A stretch of 64,000 bases of DNA, from positions 7,777,579-7,841,578 of the forward strand of contig CM059975.1 of assembly GCA_030490835.1 (NCBI GenBank). The letters run 5' to 3'. This DNA comes from Annona cherimola (taxonomy: Eukaryota > Streptophyta > Magnoliopsida > Magnoliales > Annonaceae). Of this stretch, positions 47,777 through 60,000 are shown in pieces. Made by a program: the position numbers and the translations under genes. A model generated the notes under the pieces. It saw nothing but the letters and a program-made list of their open reading frames with translations. It had not been told where the DNA came from and ran no database searches. Each line of letters starts with the position of its first letter. Within the stretch, counting starts at the first letter, position 1.

Positions 47777-48909
47777 TGTAGCACCCGCCGTGAGCGCTAC
47801 GGTGGGCTCGGAATGGTTTTCTGGGCCTTAAAAATGTGGATCGTGTTGAAAAGCGACGTGGGCTTGGATTTCCTGCATTCAAATGGGGTAAAATGAGTTA
47901 GGCCTCACGTGTTTTAGAAAAATGGGCATATAGGCGTTTTCTCGTGATTTTGGCGGCATGACGGCTAAGACGGGGCTTCCGTACACGGGTCAAGTCACAA
48001 ATCCGGCAGCATAACGGCAGCGTACTATGCTGGAATCTGCGGACCCGCGTGCACCCACCTTGCCGGGGCGTTAGCTCAAACACGCACACAAGAAAACAAT
48101 GAAAATGGAGTCGCCACCGATCTTTAAAGGAAGATCGGCCCCTATTTAAAGAAATAAGGCACTAGCAATACAGAGTATGGGTTCCGGCCTACGGGTTGAA
48201 GCAAATATGGAGAAATCTGCCAACCCGAGGCGGTTTACACGGCGTAAAAGGGGGAAAATAAAAAAGGTTTAAGAGAACGGGAGAGATGGAAAGGGGGAAA
48301 TGGGAAGAGAGGCGTGGAGCGCGTAGAGCATGGAAGCCGGGATGCCGGGGGCGTTGCTGCAGACTCCCGTCCTCCCCTTGGGATGCCTCTCTTCAAGTGT
48401 GTTGGAATGAGAGGGGAGCTCCTCCTTTTATAGATGGTGGAGTGGGCTTTGGGCTCCCTTGAGGTCATGGACTTGGTCCATGGGCTTGGGCTTGAGTGGG
48501 ATCATGGACTTGGTCCATGGACTTGATCTTGAGTTTGAGTCATCGGCTTTGGGCCTCTTGATTGGTTTTGGACTTGGTCCATAAGCTTGGCTTGGTGGGC
48601 TAGAGCTTGGCTTAGCCCATGGCTTTGGGTGGGCCGTTGTAGGGGCCCAAAGTTGTAGGGAAGCCTGCTTTTGAGGCTTGGGCTGCATTGTAGAGCCCGT
48701 TGGGGGTGGCCTGTAGGAGATTTGCCTTTGTGGGCCGGATTTGATTCGTTGAGAAGCCTGCTTCGAGGCTTAGTGGAGCTTCGCTCCGTATGGGCTGAGT
48801 GCGGGATGACCCGCTTAGTTGCTTGAATTTCCTTTTGTACTAAATTTGGTTGTGTTTGAATCTTGTGTCCAATTATCCATCGTCGGGCCCCGAGGGTGGG
48901 GTGTCAACA
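47777..48909 (-). repeat. Gypsy (Tat) 5' LTR
   Basis: 1133 bp. Minus-strand TATA-like CTATAAAAGG near 48424-48433 would drive the gag-pol transcript. Confidence 0.95.
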
Positions 48910-50536
48910 ATAACATACATGGACACGACATTTAGGAGATGTATAGTGCATATGTGCATGTATGATTAGCGTTCCATTGATGGGCTCTATGACTATTGTT
49001 TCCCTCGCAGAGTAGGTACGGGGTTCGACCTGACCGGTCAGGTCGCGGGGGTGAAGGGGGCAGCGCCCCCGGAGAAAATTTAAATTATTAAGTTGTAGGA
49101 GAGGGGAATTAAATTACTAATTGCGACTGGACCCGACCCGAGCCCCGACCCGACTCAATGGATTCTATTAACATAAGCGGCCCGCGCTCTAGGGTTTCAT
49201 TCCCATTTCGCGCCCGACCGCGTTCTCTTCTCCTTCTCTTCTGGTTCTTCGTTCCTCTTCTACTTTCTCTTCCACTCAGTTCGAACCACCCGTGATCGCT
49301 TGAGGGGAACTATACCAACTACCTTGAAGGTCATAGATCCGAGTTCAGGAAGCTCCAAGGCTCCGAATTTCTGCAGTCCACATCTAGGGTCGCTGTCTTG
49401 GGAGGGATCACGGTCAAGGTAAGTAGATGTCGCCCCTTCTCGATTTAGTGATGAAATTTTACGTTAAACGCGATACGAGGCTAGAGGGAATGTATAGCTT
49501 CTAACGACTCCATGATATTAGGCGTAGAGTTTGTAACAGTTAGGGTTCATGGTGAATTTACTTTGAATGCGTGATTTCTATGATGTAAAAGACTTCTTAG
49601 CAGTTGTTATATTGTTGAAATGTGACGTGAATTGATTTGCCCCAATCGAGAGTATGAATTGAAGGTTCTTTCATTTCGCACCTATCATGTGTTTGATAAA
49701 ATGCTTGTGTGACAGATCTACGTGTTGTATCTGAATTGTGTTGATGTTGTATGCGTGGTTTGCGATGTGTTTCATTGTCTGTTATGTATGATGCGTTATC
49801 TCAAATAGTTGGTTGTAAGGGTTGTTCATGGCCCCTGATTGACATGAGGAGAGGGTTGTTCATGGCCCTTGATGGACATGAGTAGATGATTGGTTGTGTT
49901 GGTCAATTTGTGTGTATGGTTATATGTATACGATCTTGGGAGTGGGTATTGGACCCATGTGTATTAGCTTCATCACTGTATGAGTATCCATCATTATGCT
50001 TATTTGCACTTTGTGCTAACCACTATCTACTTACTGGGTCTATTTAGACTCATATCATTGTTATTGTGGTTTTAGATCGCAGGTCAGAAGGAGAACTTAA
50101 GGATGGGACAAGTTGAAGATCAAACATGAGAGACCCTAGCACAATATGTTGATTCCAGTTCTTTTAGACTTGTGCTCTTTTGATAATCATATATGTAGAC
50201 AATTACTTAGGCGGATTCGTTTTGACAACTATAATGTATTTGGTATTTCAGATTGGATTATAATCCTTGTTGATGCACATATGCATGACTATTATATCTG
50301 TTTGTTGTGTAAGGAAAATATGTAATGATTTCCTTCTATATAAATGTTCTTATTATATGAAGATGCAAGTATATAAATAGGATTGAATGTTACAGATGGA
50401 AATGTAATGAATATCAGGTCATGTATTCCATATTACCCCTTGTATGTTATGGGGAGATGCTGCCGAATTTTTCTATGATTGTGTAGCGCCGTTGATTAGT
50501 TATTGAGTATTTTTATGAATGGGGCGTTACACTGCT

Positions 50537-51793
50537 AGTCTTGATTTGGAGATTGAACAAATGGATGTAAAGACTGCTTTTCTCCATGGTGAATTAGACA
50601 AGGAAATTTATATGGAGCAGCCAGAGGGTTTCGTGGAAAAAGGAAAAGAGGATTATGTGTGTAAGCTGAGGAAAAGCCTTTATGGTTTGAAGCAAGCACC
50701 AAGACAATGGTATAAGAAGTTTGAGTCAGTTATGGGGAAATATGGCTACCGAAAAACAACTTCTGATCATTGTGTCTTTGTGCAGAAATTCTCTGATGAT
50801 GATTTTATTATACTATTGCTTTATGTCGATGATATGTTGATTATTGGCAGAAATTCTTTGAGGATTGACAGGTTGAAGATGCAGCTAAGTAAAGTTTTTG
50901 CTATGAAGGATTTAGGGCCAGCAAAACAAATTCTTGGCATAAGCATTCATCGTGAGAGGAATGCCAAGAAGTTATATCTGTCACAGGAGAACTACATTGA
51001 GAAGGTACTTCAGAGGTTCAACATGGACAAAGCTAAAGCGGTTAACTCTCCTCTTGCTACTCACTTTAAGCTAAACATCGAGCAGTGTCCCTCTACAGAC
51101 ATAGAGAAGAAGGACATGGAAAGGGTTCCATATGCTTCAGCTGTAGGAAGTTTGATGTATGCAATGGTATGTACAAGGCCAGACATAGCTTATGCAGTTG
51201 GTATTGTTAGCCGGTTCTTGTCCAATCCTGGGAGAGAGCATTAGAATTCAGTTAAGTGGATTATGAGATATCTAAGAGGTACTTCCAGTTTGAGACTTTG
51301 CTTTGGCAATGAGAAACCATTACTAGTTGGCTACACGGATGCAGATATGGCAGGAGATGTGGACACTCGTAAGTCTACCTCTGGTTCCTTGATTACTTTT
51401 GCAGGGGGAGCTGTAGCTTGGCAATCAAGCCTACAGAAATGCGTTGCACTTTCTACAACCGAAGCGGAATTCATTGCAGCAACTGAAGCATGTAAAGAGT
51501 TGTTGTGGATGAAGAGGTTTCTACATGAGCTCGGTTTCAAGCAACAAAGATATATCATATTTTGCGATAGTCAAAGCGCAATTCACCTTGGTAAGAATTC
51601 TTCTTTTCATGCAAGATCAAAGCATATTGATGTGAGGTATCATTGGATAAGAGAAGCTATTAATGATAAGTTGTTTGAACTTGAGAAAATTCATACCAAT
51701 CATAATGGCTCTGATATGTTAACAAAAGCTCTACCGAGGGAGAAACTTGAAGTTTGTCGTTCAATCATCGGGATGACGAATTCCTCCACATAG
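50537..51793 (+). pseudogene. Copia-2 RT and RNase H, second part
   Basis: Continues the RT exactly in frame with 35238 after the CTGCT duplication: SLDLEIEQMDVKTAF, YVDDMLIIG (catalytic YVDD), then RNase H with TDADMAGDVDTRKS and STTEAEF and the C-terminal FHARSKHIDVRYHW. TAG at 51242-51244 replaces an expected Trp codon (TGG-to-TAG) between RT and RNase H. Stop TAG at 51791-51793 just before the polypurine tract. Confidence 0.93.
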
Positions 51794-51810
51794 TCGGAAA
51801 GGGGGAGATT

Positions 51811-52608
51811 TGTTGACTTTTGGGTTTCCTCCCACGTGGAGATGACCCACAAGAAAAGAAAAAAAATCTTTCTTTTATGGTGGTTGTCCGTTTTTCTTTC
51901 GGCGCCCGTCTTTTCTCTCTCTCTCTCTCTCTCTCTCTCGTTTTCCTTTCCGTCCTTTTCTCTCTGGTTTCTTTTCTCTCCGCAACGTCTGTTCGTCGTC
52001 TTCGGCGAGATCTATCTCGTCTGTTCGTCGTCTTCGGTGAGATCTATCATCAGAGAACGATGCGGTAAGAAGATTTGCAGTTACACACAGAGCCGGACAG
52101 AAACAGGGAGGTTTCGAGCAGTTTTCTTCAAAGAGAGATATCTCTTTGATCTACCGTCCGATTGAGCTGATTTTTGGACAGGTCCTTCTTCACTCGTGGT
52201 TCTACAATCTGACCATTGTGATCGTTGAACAGGAATCTCAGGAGAGAGATACACACCCAGAACAGAGGATTCGAGTTTGTGTAATCCTAACTCCCTTGTT
52301 CTTCTTGTTGATTCTACATGTGTTGTCAAGATTAGTTAATCTTGAGATTGATGCATTATATGCTTCTAGCTTAGCTAAAGAGAACATTGTGTATTCCCAT
52401 TATATTTTGATAGTGGAGATTTCAGAGGACCCGTGGTTTTTACTCCTTAAGTCAAGGAGGTTTTCCACGTAAAATTCTTGGTGTTCTTGTGATTGTGATT
52501 GAAATTGTGCTAGTGTTTATTGCTGCTCTACAGAATTGCTTCCTGTTAGGTTCACACAAGAGAGGATAAATATTATTTATTGTTCTCAGAACAGGTTTTA
52601 TCCCATCA
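51811..52608 (+). repeat. Copia-2 right LTR
   Basis: 798 bp, near-identical to 31961-32760; the (CT)n tract is slightly shorter. Confidence 0.95.
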
Positions 52609-53150
52609 TTGAGTCCCGCTATCTGATTTACGTTCACTGCTGTGACATTCGACCCGACTTTGTTTGCAGTGCTACCTGGTTTGTTCAGCCCGGTGAAGAA
52701 GAAATCATTGGCTGTGACCATTTTTGGATCCTTGCAAATAAACCCATTCACAAAAACTGCAAAATATAATCGTATGGCATTCGTTAGCTGGCATCGATAA
52801 GTAAGAAAATAAAGGAGATCACTAGCTACATCATGCATGCTGTGCCGGTTTTCTTGTAGTGATCGGTGGGCCTTGCATGCTAGGATGTTTTGCTTATGAT
52901 ATATAATCGTTGGCACCTCAAGGAGTTCAATATCAGAGACAACCTGGCGGCTTAAGTATGGCGACGCAGAAGTCTTGCAGTGGACTTGGGTCATAGGCAT
53001 GGGTTAGAGCAGAGAAGGCGAGAAGAGCAAGTGCGAGGATGTGAGCAGCCATCATTACTCTCGCAAGCCGAAAAAGAATCAGAACGAAGAGGAGCAAGCA
53101 ATAAAATTTTCGAGTGCGGTCGGATGAGAAAAAAGAAAGGAAGTCTTTCC

Positions 53151-53158
53151 TATTTATA
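53151..53158 (-). promoter_or_regulatory. TATA box of GLP-4
   Basis: Minus-strand TATAAATA about 95 bp upstream of the GLP-4 start at 53055, matching GLP-2 and GLP-3 in sequence and position. Confidence 0.7.
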
Positions 53159-53202
53159 AGGCAGATGTGGAGATAACTACGTCGAAATGGCAATTCGTAC
53201 AC

Positions 53203-53798
53203 GGGCTATGACTCAATGCACTTGGTCTGCATGGAGTTTAAACGGTTCTCTTCTTTTTTTATTTTGAAATATTTTTTAAATCTAAACCATTTATTATGCT
53301 TATTCATGTGAATTTTTTTGTTTGCAAAAAAATATACTGAAAACTTTTATATAATGTATATATATTCTATATTTTTGAAAAAGTTAAATAACTATAAATT
53401 TAACTTCAAATTTATTTTGCTATTTTTTAGTAACATATAAGTTCTAATGATGTGATTTTGTTGGCAATATAATAAAAGAAATAGTGTTAAACGAAATAAA
53501 TAATTTAGATTTAAAAAATAAAGGTTGTATTCAATCAGTACCCATGGAATATGTGGGCATGTGATATATAGCCTTTGAAATGATCAAATATACAAGGAAG
53601 ATAAAATAATTAAATTACCTTGAAATTAGTCTTTATATAGATTTATGCTCCTTTGATAGTCTACCAAGTTAACATAACGGACTTCCATGTATGTGCCGAA
53701 TGTTATGACGGCCCTGATCAAGTCAGCTAACAATAGCTTCCTTCCCCAGTTCTAAGAAACCATTCAACACCTTGCGTCCCTTTCGCTGTCTCTCTTCA
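53203..53798. other. AT-rich spacer upstream of GLP-4
   Basis: Nothing recognised. Confidence 0.4.
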
Positions 53799-54465
53799 AA
53801 TTTAACTTAATTAATAGTAGTTTCATTGGATCGATCATGGAAATTTTTTTTTTCCTGATGAAGGATCATGGAGAAAATTTTTTGATTGGCTGAAAATGGG
53901 TGGAATCGATCCATGGCAATCATATGTCCTCGAACACGGAACAATATGATTATCGATAAATTGAAGTCATTCAACCCTATCTTGTAAATAATATATTGCA
54001 TGTTCTCACAAACAGTCGACAGTAACTTCCTACCATAATTCCCCCTAACCCAATTGAAACCTGATAAGTGTCTCTTCCATGCCATTCTTTATATTTCTGA
54101 TAGTGGATATATGTATTCCGATCCTTAATTAGTAAACGAGTGGCAGTTTCTTTGTTCCGACTAAACGTCTCTTTCCCGTCATTCTCCAAATTCAACTTAT
54201 TAATAGGTAGTTTCATTGGATAGATAGAAAACATAATTATTTGATCGGCTGAAAATGGTTGGAATAGATCGAAGCCTCTATGAAAATCCGCCACGGCGAT
54301 CATGTCCTCGGACACAGGATTAGTCAGATTAGTTAGATAAATTGAAGTCATTCAACCGACTTGTAAATAACATATAGCAACGGCATGTTCTCACGGTAGT
54401 TGGTCGTAACTTCCTTCCCTGGTTCCGCCTAACCCATATGAAACCTCGATTCGTGTCTCTTTATT
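53799..54465. repeat. Diverged tandem duplication of a ~290-bp segment (period ~390 bp)
   Basis: TAGTTTCATTGGATCGATC..., GGCTGAAAATGGGTGGAAT..., ATTGAAGTCATTCAACC, GCATGTTCTCAC and GTGTCTCTT occur in the same order at 53799-54083 and again at about 54191-54465, with substitutions and indels. Open stretches on the minus strand (for example 53977-54351) are not convincing genes. Confidence 0.75.
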
Positions 54466-54908
54466 GTGAACTGACTGTGCAGATCAAGACAGATTCAACC
54501 ACGGAAATCTTGAATTTTTGATATCCTCCTTGGGATTCAGCAAGGTCCCACTCGAGGAGGTAACATCTCGTTGAATTACAGACCAAAAACAACAAGGAAT
54601 ATACTCTCTACACACTTCATGTTCTTCTCCCTTTTATATGAAAATACTCAACTTCCATGCTTACACCCGATCCCACTTGCCTACCCGATCCATCTGACGG
54701 GCAGCTATCCAACCCTCCTAGCTCAGCAGCCACTGATTCTCCTCACTATCACTCTTCCATCTCATGCCATTTTTCATATCTCTGGTCAGATTAGTAGATA
54801 TATATACAGGCCCTACTTCTATGTTACCAAATTACATATAAGCAGTCTCATGTAACTCTTTCAAATTTCAAAATATTGATCATGGATGAAAAATCCAATT
54901 CATTCATG

Positions 54909-54911
<3 letters not shown>

Positions 54912-54957
<46 letters not shown>
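54912..54957. repeat. (AT)n microsatellite
   Basis: About 23 uninterrupted TA/AT units, inside the duplicated region. Confidence 0.97.
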
Positions 54958-54958
<1 letters not shown>

Positions 54959-55342
54959 GGATCCTTGAATGGTAGAAAAATTATAGTTTCCTTGGTCCGA
55001 ATAAACATGTCTTAAAGGATGTACAACAATGGTTTAGGGGGGACACATACAGACTCCATATTCATTTTAATTTTATACTAGCTATTAAAAAGAATATTGA
55101 TCTTTCACGACCGGTCGTTTAGTATCTCTATTTTCAACCGCTTGTGATAGCTTTTGGACCCGGCAAAATTTATGATAGTCGTTGGATGCTATTTTGCAAA
55201 TGCAGCACTGATAGGACACTTAATGCTGTGGAAATTTCGCAAACACCTTCCTCTCCTGCTGCACCTGCTGGCCATCTACCTCGCTTATCTTTCACTATCT
55301 TTCCTCTCTTTATACTTGCCCTTCCTTTTTCTCTCTCACGGG

Positions 55343-55500
55343 TAGGGGTGCAATTCAAGTACTGTACTCATGAGTCGACCTGTTACGTACCCTAAAACAG
55401 GTAGGGTAGATTCTAAGTTAAAAAAAAGCTGGTTCAATTAGGGTAGAGTAGGTTCTAAGGTCCGGGTCCTCAGAATTGAACTGAATTATTAATATATGTT
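55343..55500 (+). mobile_element. Orphan hAT end
   Basis: TAGGGGTGCAATTCAAGTAC is close to the hAT-1 terminal repeat (TAGGGGTGCAACTTGGGCC) and is followed by GGGT/ACCC-rich subterminal sequence. No opposite end was found nearby, so this is probably a truncated relative. Confidence 0.35.
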
Positions 55501-55699
55501 TAATATAAATGTTATAAAATATCTTTTATAATCAAAGATATAAATATATTCTTTAAATGTATAGAAATTTATTTAACTTATCAAGTATTTAGTAAATTTA
55601 AAGAATCCTAACTCAGCAGCGCCTGATCCTCCTCACTATCACCCTTCCATGCCATTCTTCGTATCTGGTGAGATTAGTAGATATACGTATTCTCTACTT

Positions 55700-57051
55700 T
55701 CAATAAGTTTAGGTTCGAGAATTCTGTTATGAGTTTGTCTTGTCTTTACCTTTTCTTTTTCGTTATTCTTCATTATTCTTCATTTTCCTTTCATTTTTCC
55801 ATTAGCACAAGATATTGTATGGTTGGATGAGGCTTTGTTTGCTTCCAAAATTGTAAATCTTGCTGCTATTCTCATCTGAATGTCAATCAGAAATATTTTA
55901 GCTCAATCAATTCCTATTAGAGATCACTTATATTTTGATAGTGGCGACGACTTTCAGCTTCAGAGGGACCTATTGACATGAAGGGACACGATTATACCGT
56001 TTTAAAATACAACTACGATGAAACTATTCTTCAAACATTTTAAGGTGGATATTTCAAAATTTTTGAAAATATTTGCATCCATACCTATATAAGTCGAGCA
56101 AAATTGCAAACATGTCATAAGTTCTCAAAAAAAAATTTCATCTTTATCTACATAATTTGCCAAAAAATGGAAACGTATCACTTACATTAGCGGTCATTGA
56201 GGGCGATTAACTTTCTAAAAAAGATGAAAAATGCCCCAGTGAGCATGGGATGATTGATCCATGTGGATGAACTCCAGTGACCTAACTTGTGGACTAATGG
56301 CAGCGGCTCGATTTTGCAGTTGGATGATGATGGAGATGGATTGCTAATGTTGGCAACTATGCCGGAGAATCCATGGATGCGGAGAATCCATGGATGCATC
56401 TGTCCATTCAAGAGGAAAAATCCATTGCTAGTCGGTGCTTCTTCTCCATTATCTATGAGAAAAAAAAATTCATTTCTTCTTCAATATGGGGATCCTGGAG
56501 CTGCGTTGATTGATGGCACTGTTCTTGGTTGATGGATTTTCATGGTTGAAAAAGATGTTAAATTTATAGAGATGGTGGTTCTCGGTGCGAGTGGATTGTG
56601 GAATCTATTGCGAATGGTGGTTACTTGGCCAAAGGTGATAAGATGATGAAGGATTTCGCAGATTTGTTTCCAATACTAACCAATAATCTGTCCACCATAT
56701 ATGCCTTGCCCACGACTAAGCATTGCACAAGATCTTCTTGCATTTTTTCATGGCAAGCGCAATGAATTTTGTAAACATAGTGGCACATTGAATTTCACAC
56801 GGGTATTTTCATTTTGTAAAAATTGTAAGTACCGTTCATGAACTGTTAACGAAAGTATAACGCCTCTAAAATTAAGCAAATTATGTAAGTATAGACATAA
56901 GTTCTTGAAAATTTGTGACACGCTCGTAATTTCGCCCAAATTATATGGGTGCAGAAACCTCGAATTTAAAATCCCTCTAACCTCTCCACTCCACATAGCT
57001 CGGTCTATGATTTTTGAGATCTAAGTTGTTTCTACATTTTCGCTACTCTTT
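55700..57051. other. Spacer, nothing recognised
   Basis: Includes a small 17-bp tandem duplication (GAGAATCCATGGATGCG, near 56363-56397). No gene. Confidence 0.4.
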
Positions 57052-57061
57052 GATGCTTTGT

Positions 57062-60000
57062 ATTTTTTTTTTTTATTGGTACAATATTACATCTCATGAA
57101 ATCATATTACGTTTTGGCATAAGGGAGATAACAAGTTCTCACATTCCTATATAAAAGACAACAAGCTTCTACCTATTTGTGGGAGACCTTAGGCTCTCAC
57201 TAATTGTAGCGCCCCGACCCGTGGGCGCACCACACCGCTTAGTCGCGGTACCTTACTCCAGGATCTTTATAGGTGGTGAAACTCGTGAATGAAACCGAAG
57301 TTTCATTGCTTACATGAGCGGAAGCTTTTCCTAATTTGTCGAGAAATTAGCTTGAATTTTTTTTTTCTTTTCTTCTGAACCTACATTGATTCTATTTTCT
57401 TAACTAAAATCCAGCAGCATGCCGTCTATAATTAAGACATTTGGGCGATTACAAAACCTGATAGACATTACATAATCTAGCATTCTCTATTACATTCATT
57501 CACAACTACTTAAATTCATCTAATCTCACCCTTATAAAATCATACTTCACATAGGAAGCTAATTATTACATTTAACATCCATATAAAACAATTCAAATAT
57601 AATACACTCACATTTATAATAATTACAATCCCATGAATCCAAATTCGTCAAAAACATTAAAAATCATACCTTCACTGCTCAGCTAGCAGTAAAGGCCCTT
57701 CCATCAAATCTGCATCATCTGCACTCACTAATTAGTTAAAAACAATGAGTATAAAATACTCAGTAAGCAAGCATTTAAAAATACGTACTGTTCAAAACCT
57801 GTGGCATTAACCCAAATCATAAAACTCTTAAAATCTCATTATGCATGTGTGATGATGAGATGAATGCACACACATGCATCTTTTCATGACTTATCCATCG
57901 TTTGGCAGATGACACTTATCAAGTGATCACCCGCCCCATACGTCGGACGCACCGACCAGGCAACGCCAAGGACGGACTACCTGTCCAATTACAACCTTGA
58001 CAAAGCCTCATGCATGAGTTCCATTCACACGTGCATCATATGCATTTATGACATGAATTGAGTTTCGCCAACTCAACATGATAGCAGGGTTTGTACATGA
58101 AAATCACATTGAAAACAAATCTTTCAAATACACATTATTGTTGTAAAACCTATGCACAGGGTAATGGTCATCCCTAAGTACCTTTTCAATGCATGTCACT
58201 TTAAAGAAACATTTAAATAAAACATACTCACTTGAAATAAAAAGGCAAGAACAGATTTTTCTTATCATAAAATTCTTTTGAACAAAAAGAATTTTGAAGA
58301 GCTTGCTTACCTTTACCCTTTAGCTTTCCTCCATTTTTCCTTTATACTTTCCTTCATCTTTTCTTTACCCCTCCCTAGCATAATCAATAGGAAAAAATGT
58401 CTAAACATATCATTCTCATCACCATGCATGCCAATCTACATGCCTACTTATTTCCTACGTGCCCCCTCTCCCTTTTTTTCTTTACAGACTTTTAATAAGA
58501 AATTCAAGCATTTCCTTGCTTGAAAATCTCATTTAAATATATTTTATCCTACACTTGAATAAACTTCCTATTCCCATTCTAGACTTTCAATATGGAGTCC
58601 ATCTTGAGTTCATCATAAAATTAGATTTCATAGCATCATAAAATTAGATTTCATAGGGTTTCATAAACCCAATATGCTCAAAAATAATCTTTTATAAACG
58701 TAGACCAATTGGGAAACTCATAGACTAGACTATCCTAGTCTTTTAATCATTCTGTAAATGAAATGTTCTTAACGAGTCTTACATATTTTGTATATATTAC
58801 TTTAAATAACTCATATAAAAGGTATGGGATTTTCTTACACATAAAACAAGTTTACTAACAAAAATCTCATAACACAGACTAATTCATACAAAATCTTAAC
58901 TCGTTTAAGATAGATGATTAGAAATCATCACCATCAAACACAACTCAAATTCTTTTACATATATATAAGAATACTTTCCTCGTGACTTATGAATTCATTT
59001 ATTCCAACACTGAATAATTCAAACTCATATCATATATTACTTCTTATATTTGTGTGATCACCACACTTGAACCTCAACCCAAAAATTCAGTCCACACAGC
59101 CTATCCGCATGGCTGCCTGGCTAAACTCTCTTTTATTTTGTATTTAACATCATATCATAGGATTTTCATTATGCTACTTGCGATAATTTTAGCATTCATA
59201 ATTTATACTTTAAAATCAGTAATTTAGTAAAGGAATTATACAACAGAACTATTTTACTTTATTTCCTTGATTTCAATCGTTAAAACTTTACATTCCACTT
59301 CAAATTCACTAACTTTTACATTTGGAATTTGTAATCTACCAATTTTATTTAAATTACATAGGCAAACAACCAATTAATTTGGCTGTTCCACTTAAATCTC
59401 TACATCCATATCTTAACTCATATATGCATAAACTTACATTTACTATATAACTTAAAACACATGGAATAATAGACCTTTAACTCGATATATAAATGACAAC
59501 ATGAGGCCATTTGAACTTAAGATAGTCCTTTTTTTTTCCACTTCTCTTCAAACCATAACCGTTAAATCTTAAGCACTCATTGAAAAATAACTTAAGTAAC
59601 TTGACATTTTAAATTACCCAACATGCTCTTCAATTTCACAATTCATTCCATTTTACTCTTATTTAACTCTCTCACTTGCTTAAAATGCATCATTTATTTC
59701 ACTCCGTTTCAATTTATTTCATTTCTACATAAAACATATGAGTTAATCTAATAAATTTCTTTTCATAGCCAAACAACCCATTAACTAGGTTATTTCACTT
59801 AAATCTCAACACCCGTAGCTTAACATACAATGCTTCATCATCAAATCTTTAAACTAATCATAAATATATAAATACAATAATTAAATGCCTAAAAATTAAT
59901 ATCCAAGCTCACAATCTCAATTTAACAGTTGGGTTTTTCCCCAACTTCCCTTTTACTTTCATTTATCTAACTTATAATTTATCATTCCATCATCGGTCAT

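Larger units (their letters stand above)
35347..48909 (-). mobile_element. Tat/Ogre-lineage Gypsy retrotransposon, apparently complete
   Basis: LTRs of 1133 bp each (35347-36479 and 47777-48909) start TGTAGCACCCGCC and end GGTGTCAACA. The target duplication ATAAC is exact (35342-35346 and 48910-48914). Coding is on the minus strand, so the right LTR is the 5' LTR. The primer site (minus strand, before 47776) reads TGGCGACTCCGCTGGGGA, an arginine-tRNA-type site as in Ogre elements. The polypurine tract (minus strand) is AAAGGGGGGCAGC at about 36480-36492. Gag-pol is uninterrupted, and the LTRs differ at only about four positions by eye. Total length 13.6 kb. Confidence 0.95.
35239..50531. mobile_element. 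Solo LTR inside Copia-2 RT, itself split by a Gypsy element
   Basis: Begins TGTGAGGACCAGG at 35239 and ends GGGGCGTTACA at 50531. The exact 5-bp duplication CTGCT lies at 35234-35238 and 50532-50536. Excluding the Gypsy element and its own duplication, it is about 1.7 kb and has no ORF. It carries TG...CA ends and no internal coding region, as expected after recombination between two LTRs. Orientation is unsure: read from the right it starts TGTAACGCCCC, a common plant Gypsy LTR start; read from the left it has a GC-rich leader-like stretch (49140-49270). Confidence 0.85.
31961..52608 (+). mobile_element. TNT1-like Copia element (Copia-2), hosting nested insertions
   Basis: LTRs of about 800 bp lie at 31961-32760 and 51811-52608. 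The target duplication TTGAG is exact at 31956-31960 and 52609-52613. The primer site TGGTATCAGAGC (32763-32774) and polypurine tract AAAGGGGGAGATT (51798-51810) are canonical. Without the inner insertions the element would be about 5.35 kb. The coding order gag-protease-integrase-RT-RNase H and sequence style fit the TNT1/Tork group. The LTRs differ by only about six substitutions by eye. Confidence 0.96.
31571..53055 (-). pseudogene. Germin-like protein GLP-4, exon 2 split by a 20.6-kb retrotransposon nest
   Basis: Minus strand. Exon 1 is 53055-52944 (112 nt): signal peptide [20 protein letters not shown], then LQDFC. The donor is CCAG/GTTGTC and the acceptor TTTTGCAG; the intron is 187 nt. 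Exon 2 is 52756-52609, then after the insertion 31955-31571. Leaving out the insertion and one copy of its TTGAG duplication, the exons total 645 nt, an open 214-codon frame with no stop or shift. The frame is exactly continuous across the break, within a Leu-Asn-Thr run. Ligand motifs [10 protein letters not shown] and [13 protein letters not shown] are intact. So the gene was evidently functional until the Copia-2 insertion. GLP-5 is its nearest paralogue (shared KDPKMVTA and LIQAQF). Confidence 0.95.
54713..55695. repeat. Second local duplication (54713-54800 and 55608-55695)
   Basis: CTCAGCAGC, CTGATTCTCCTCACTATCAC, TTCCATGCCATTCTTC-like and TCAGATTAGTAGATATA recur in the same order about 895 bp apart. 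Together with the neighbouring tandem duplication this points to repeated local rearrangement. Confidence 0.7.
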
